A stretch of DNA of 21,022 nt from Fen-1118 sp964491625. GTDB taxonomy: Bacteria; Myxococcota_A; Polyangia; Fen-1088. Positions 20,479-21,022 of this stretch are shown here, piece by piece. The stretch spans positions 1 through 21,022 of the forward strand of contig CAZBIU010000086.1 in NCBI GenBank assembly GCA_964491625.1. Reading direction: 5' to 3'. Within the stretch, counting starts at the first letter, position 1, and each line of letters opens with the position of its first letter. Both the position numbers and the translations under genes were made by a program. The notes below the pieces were generated by a model. That model did not search any database and was not told the DNA's origin. It saw only the letters and a program-made list of their open reading frames with translations.

Positions 20479-21022
20479 ATGGTTACCCCTGACGCGTTCG
20501 TGTCCGAAATCGAATTCAAGAACCAGGAATCCTTCCGCGGCCTGGTCGCATCTGGCTACCTGCCCGCGCTGGCAGGCGACGGTGCCAGCATCGCTGACAT
20601 GCTGCGCCTCGAATCAAGGCTGGCCATCGAGGCTATCGAGGCCGCGGCCATCTGGATCGTCGACAGCGAGTCGCTGGAGATGAAGATGCTGCTCGGAAAC
20701 CAGTGCGGCGTGCACGCGCGCCAGTTCCACAAGCTGCAAGATCGCCTGTCCGCCCTGGGTCTTGCGCCGGGATCGTACGACCCACGCCAGGGTGGCTACT
20801 CCAAGTTGTTCGCATTCTTGCGCTCGCTGCAGACCAACGAGGAGCGCTCAGCCGCGGGTCTGCTGACCCTCGGTGGTGCCGCCGCCGCACGGCTCGAAGC
20901 CCTGCTGTCGGTTTGCGAAGCAAGGGGTGACGACGAAACTGCCGGCCTGATTCGTTCCGACCTTCTTCCCGACGAACAGCACCGCGTGGACCAAGGCCGG
21001 GACAAGCTGGTCCTCTGCGCCA
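20479..21022 (+). CDS. Helical ferritin-like protein, N-terminal 181 residues
   Basis: The frame starts at the ATG at 20479 (AAGGA 12 nt upstream, rather distant) and runs off the right edge. The product is almost entirely amphipathic helix: ADMLRLESRLAIEAIEAAAI, then KMLLGNQCGVHARQFHKLQD, then KLFAFLRSLQTNEERSAAGL and a helix ending DLLPDEQHRVDQGRDKL. The order (acidic helix, HARQFH helix, a third helix, then DEQHR) resembles ferritin-like/MiaE-type four-helix bundles that bind two irons, in which ExxH motifs on helices 2 and 4 supply ligands. Here helix 2 has Cys in place of the Glu three residues before His, and helix 4 has DEQH, so metal binding is uncertain. There is no signal peptide. 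It is divergent from the S55 gene. Confidence 0.6.
   Translation, partial: MVTPDAFVSEIEFKNQESFRGLVASGYLPALAGDGASIADMLRLESRLAIEAIEAAAIWIVDSESLEMKMLLGNQCGVHARQFHKLQDRLSALGLAPGSYDPRQGGYSKLFAFLRSLQTNEERSAAGLLTLGGAAAARLEALLSVCEARGDDETAGLIRSDLLPDEQHRVDQGRDKLVLCA

Overview
This is a high-GC window from a Gram-negative bacterium, most likely a Myxococcota (Polyangia-like) or related deltaproteobacterial lineage and probably a metagenome-assembled scaffold. The main pointers are a large Kelch and Cys-rich surface protein ending in a MYXO-CTERM-like sorting tail, a second lipoprotein with a very long Gly/Ser spacer, an Omp85-type outer-membrane barrel, a DsrMK/Tmc-like membrane redox pair and a SpoIVB-type (S55) peptidase. 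A run of exactly 100 N (5715-5814) interrupts the sequence.

Layout. 1-1113 (minus): a lipoprotein gene followed by the start of a PLP-dependent ornithine/diaminopimelate-type decarboxylase that runs off the left edge. 1250-1522 (plus): a small disordered protein. 1563-3788 (minus): a compact operon with a DsrM/TmcC-like cytochrome b subunit, a DsrK/TmcB-like iron-sulfur protein starting in a GTGA overlap, and a possible small Cys-containing protein. 3789-4236 is mostly non-coding. 4237-5628 (plus): a TrpB2-type tryptophan synthase beta chain. 5629-5870: the assembly gap, flanked by two identical 55-bp sequences that each carry a GC-rich hairpin. 5871-9952 (minus): ankyrin-repeat protein, DUF2723 membrane glycosyltransferase-like protein and Omp85-like protein, in that transcription order. 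10054-11011 (plus): plsY and ppnP. 11239-12243 (plus): a Gly/Ser-rich lipoprotein with heme-binding-type motifs. 12305-14345 (minus): a terpene-cyclase-fold protein followed by bioB. 14567-15085 (plus): sspB with its ClpX-binding tail. 15133-18420 (minus): the Kelch/MYXO-CTERM protein. 18544-20301 (minus): the S55 peptidase-like protein. 20479-21022 (plus): the start of a helical, ferritin-like protein.

Most of the window is housekeeping metabolism (biotin, phospholipid, nucleoside salvage, tryptophan, proteolysis) mixed with envelope genes. I see no transposase, integrase, CRISPR array, tRNA, rRNA or recognisable defence system. The observations most worth following are the architecture of the double-propeller surface protein, the lipoprotein with an atypical CX3CH motif, the orphan DsrMK-like pair with its small Cys-containing neighbour, and the exact 55-bp overlap around the gap, which looks like a de Bruijn assembly artefact. 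All assignments come from reading translated sequence by eye; no database search was run.
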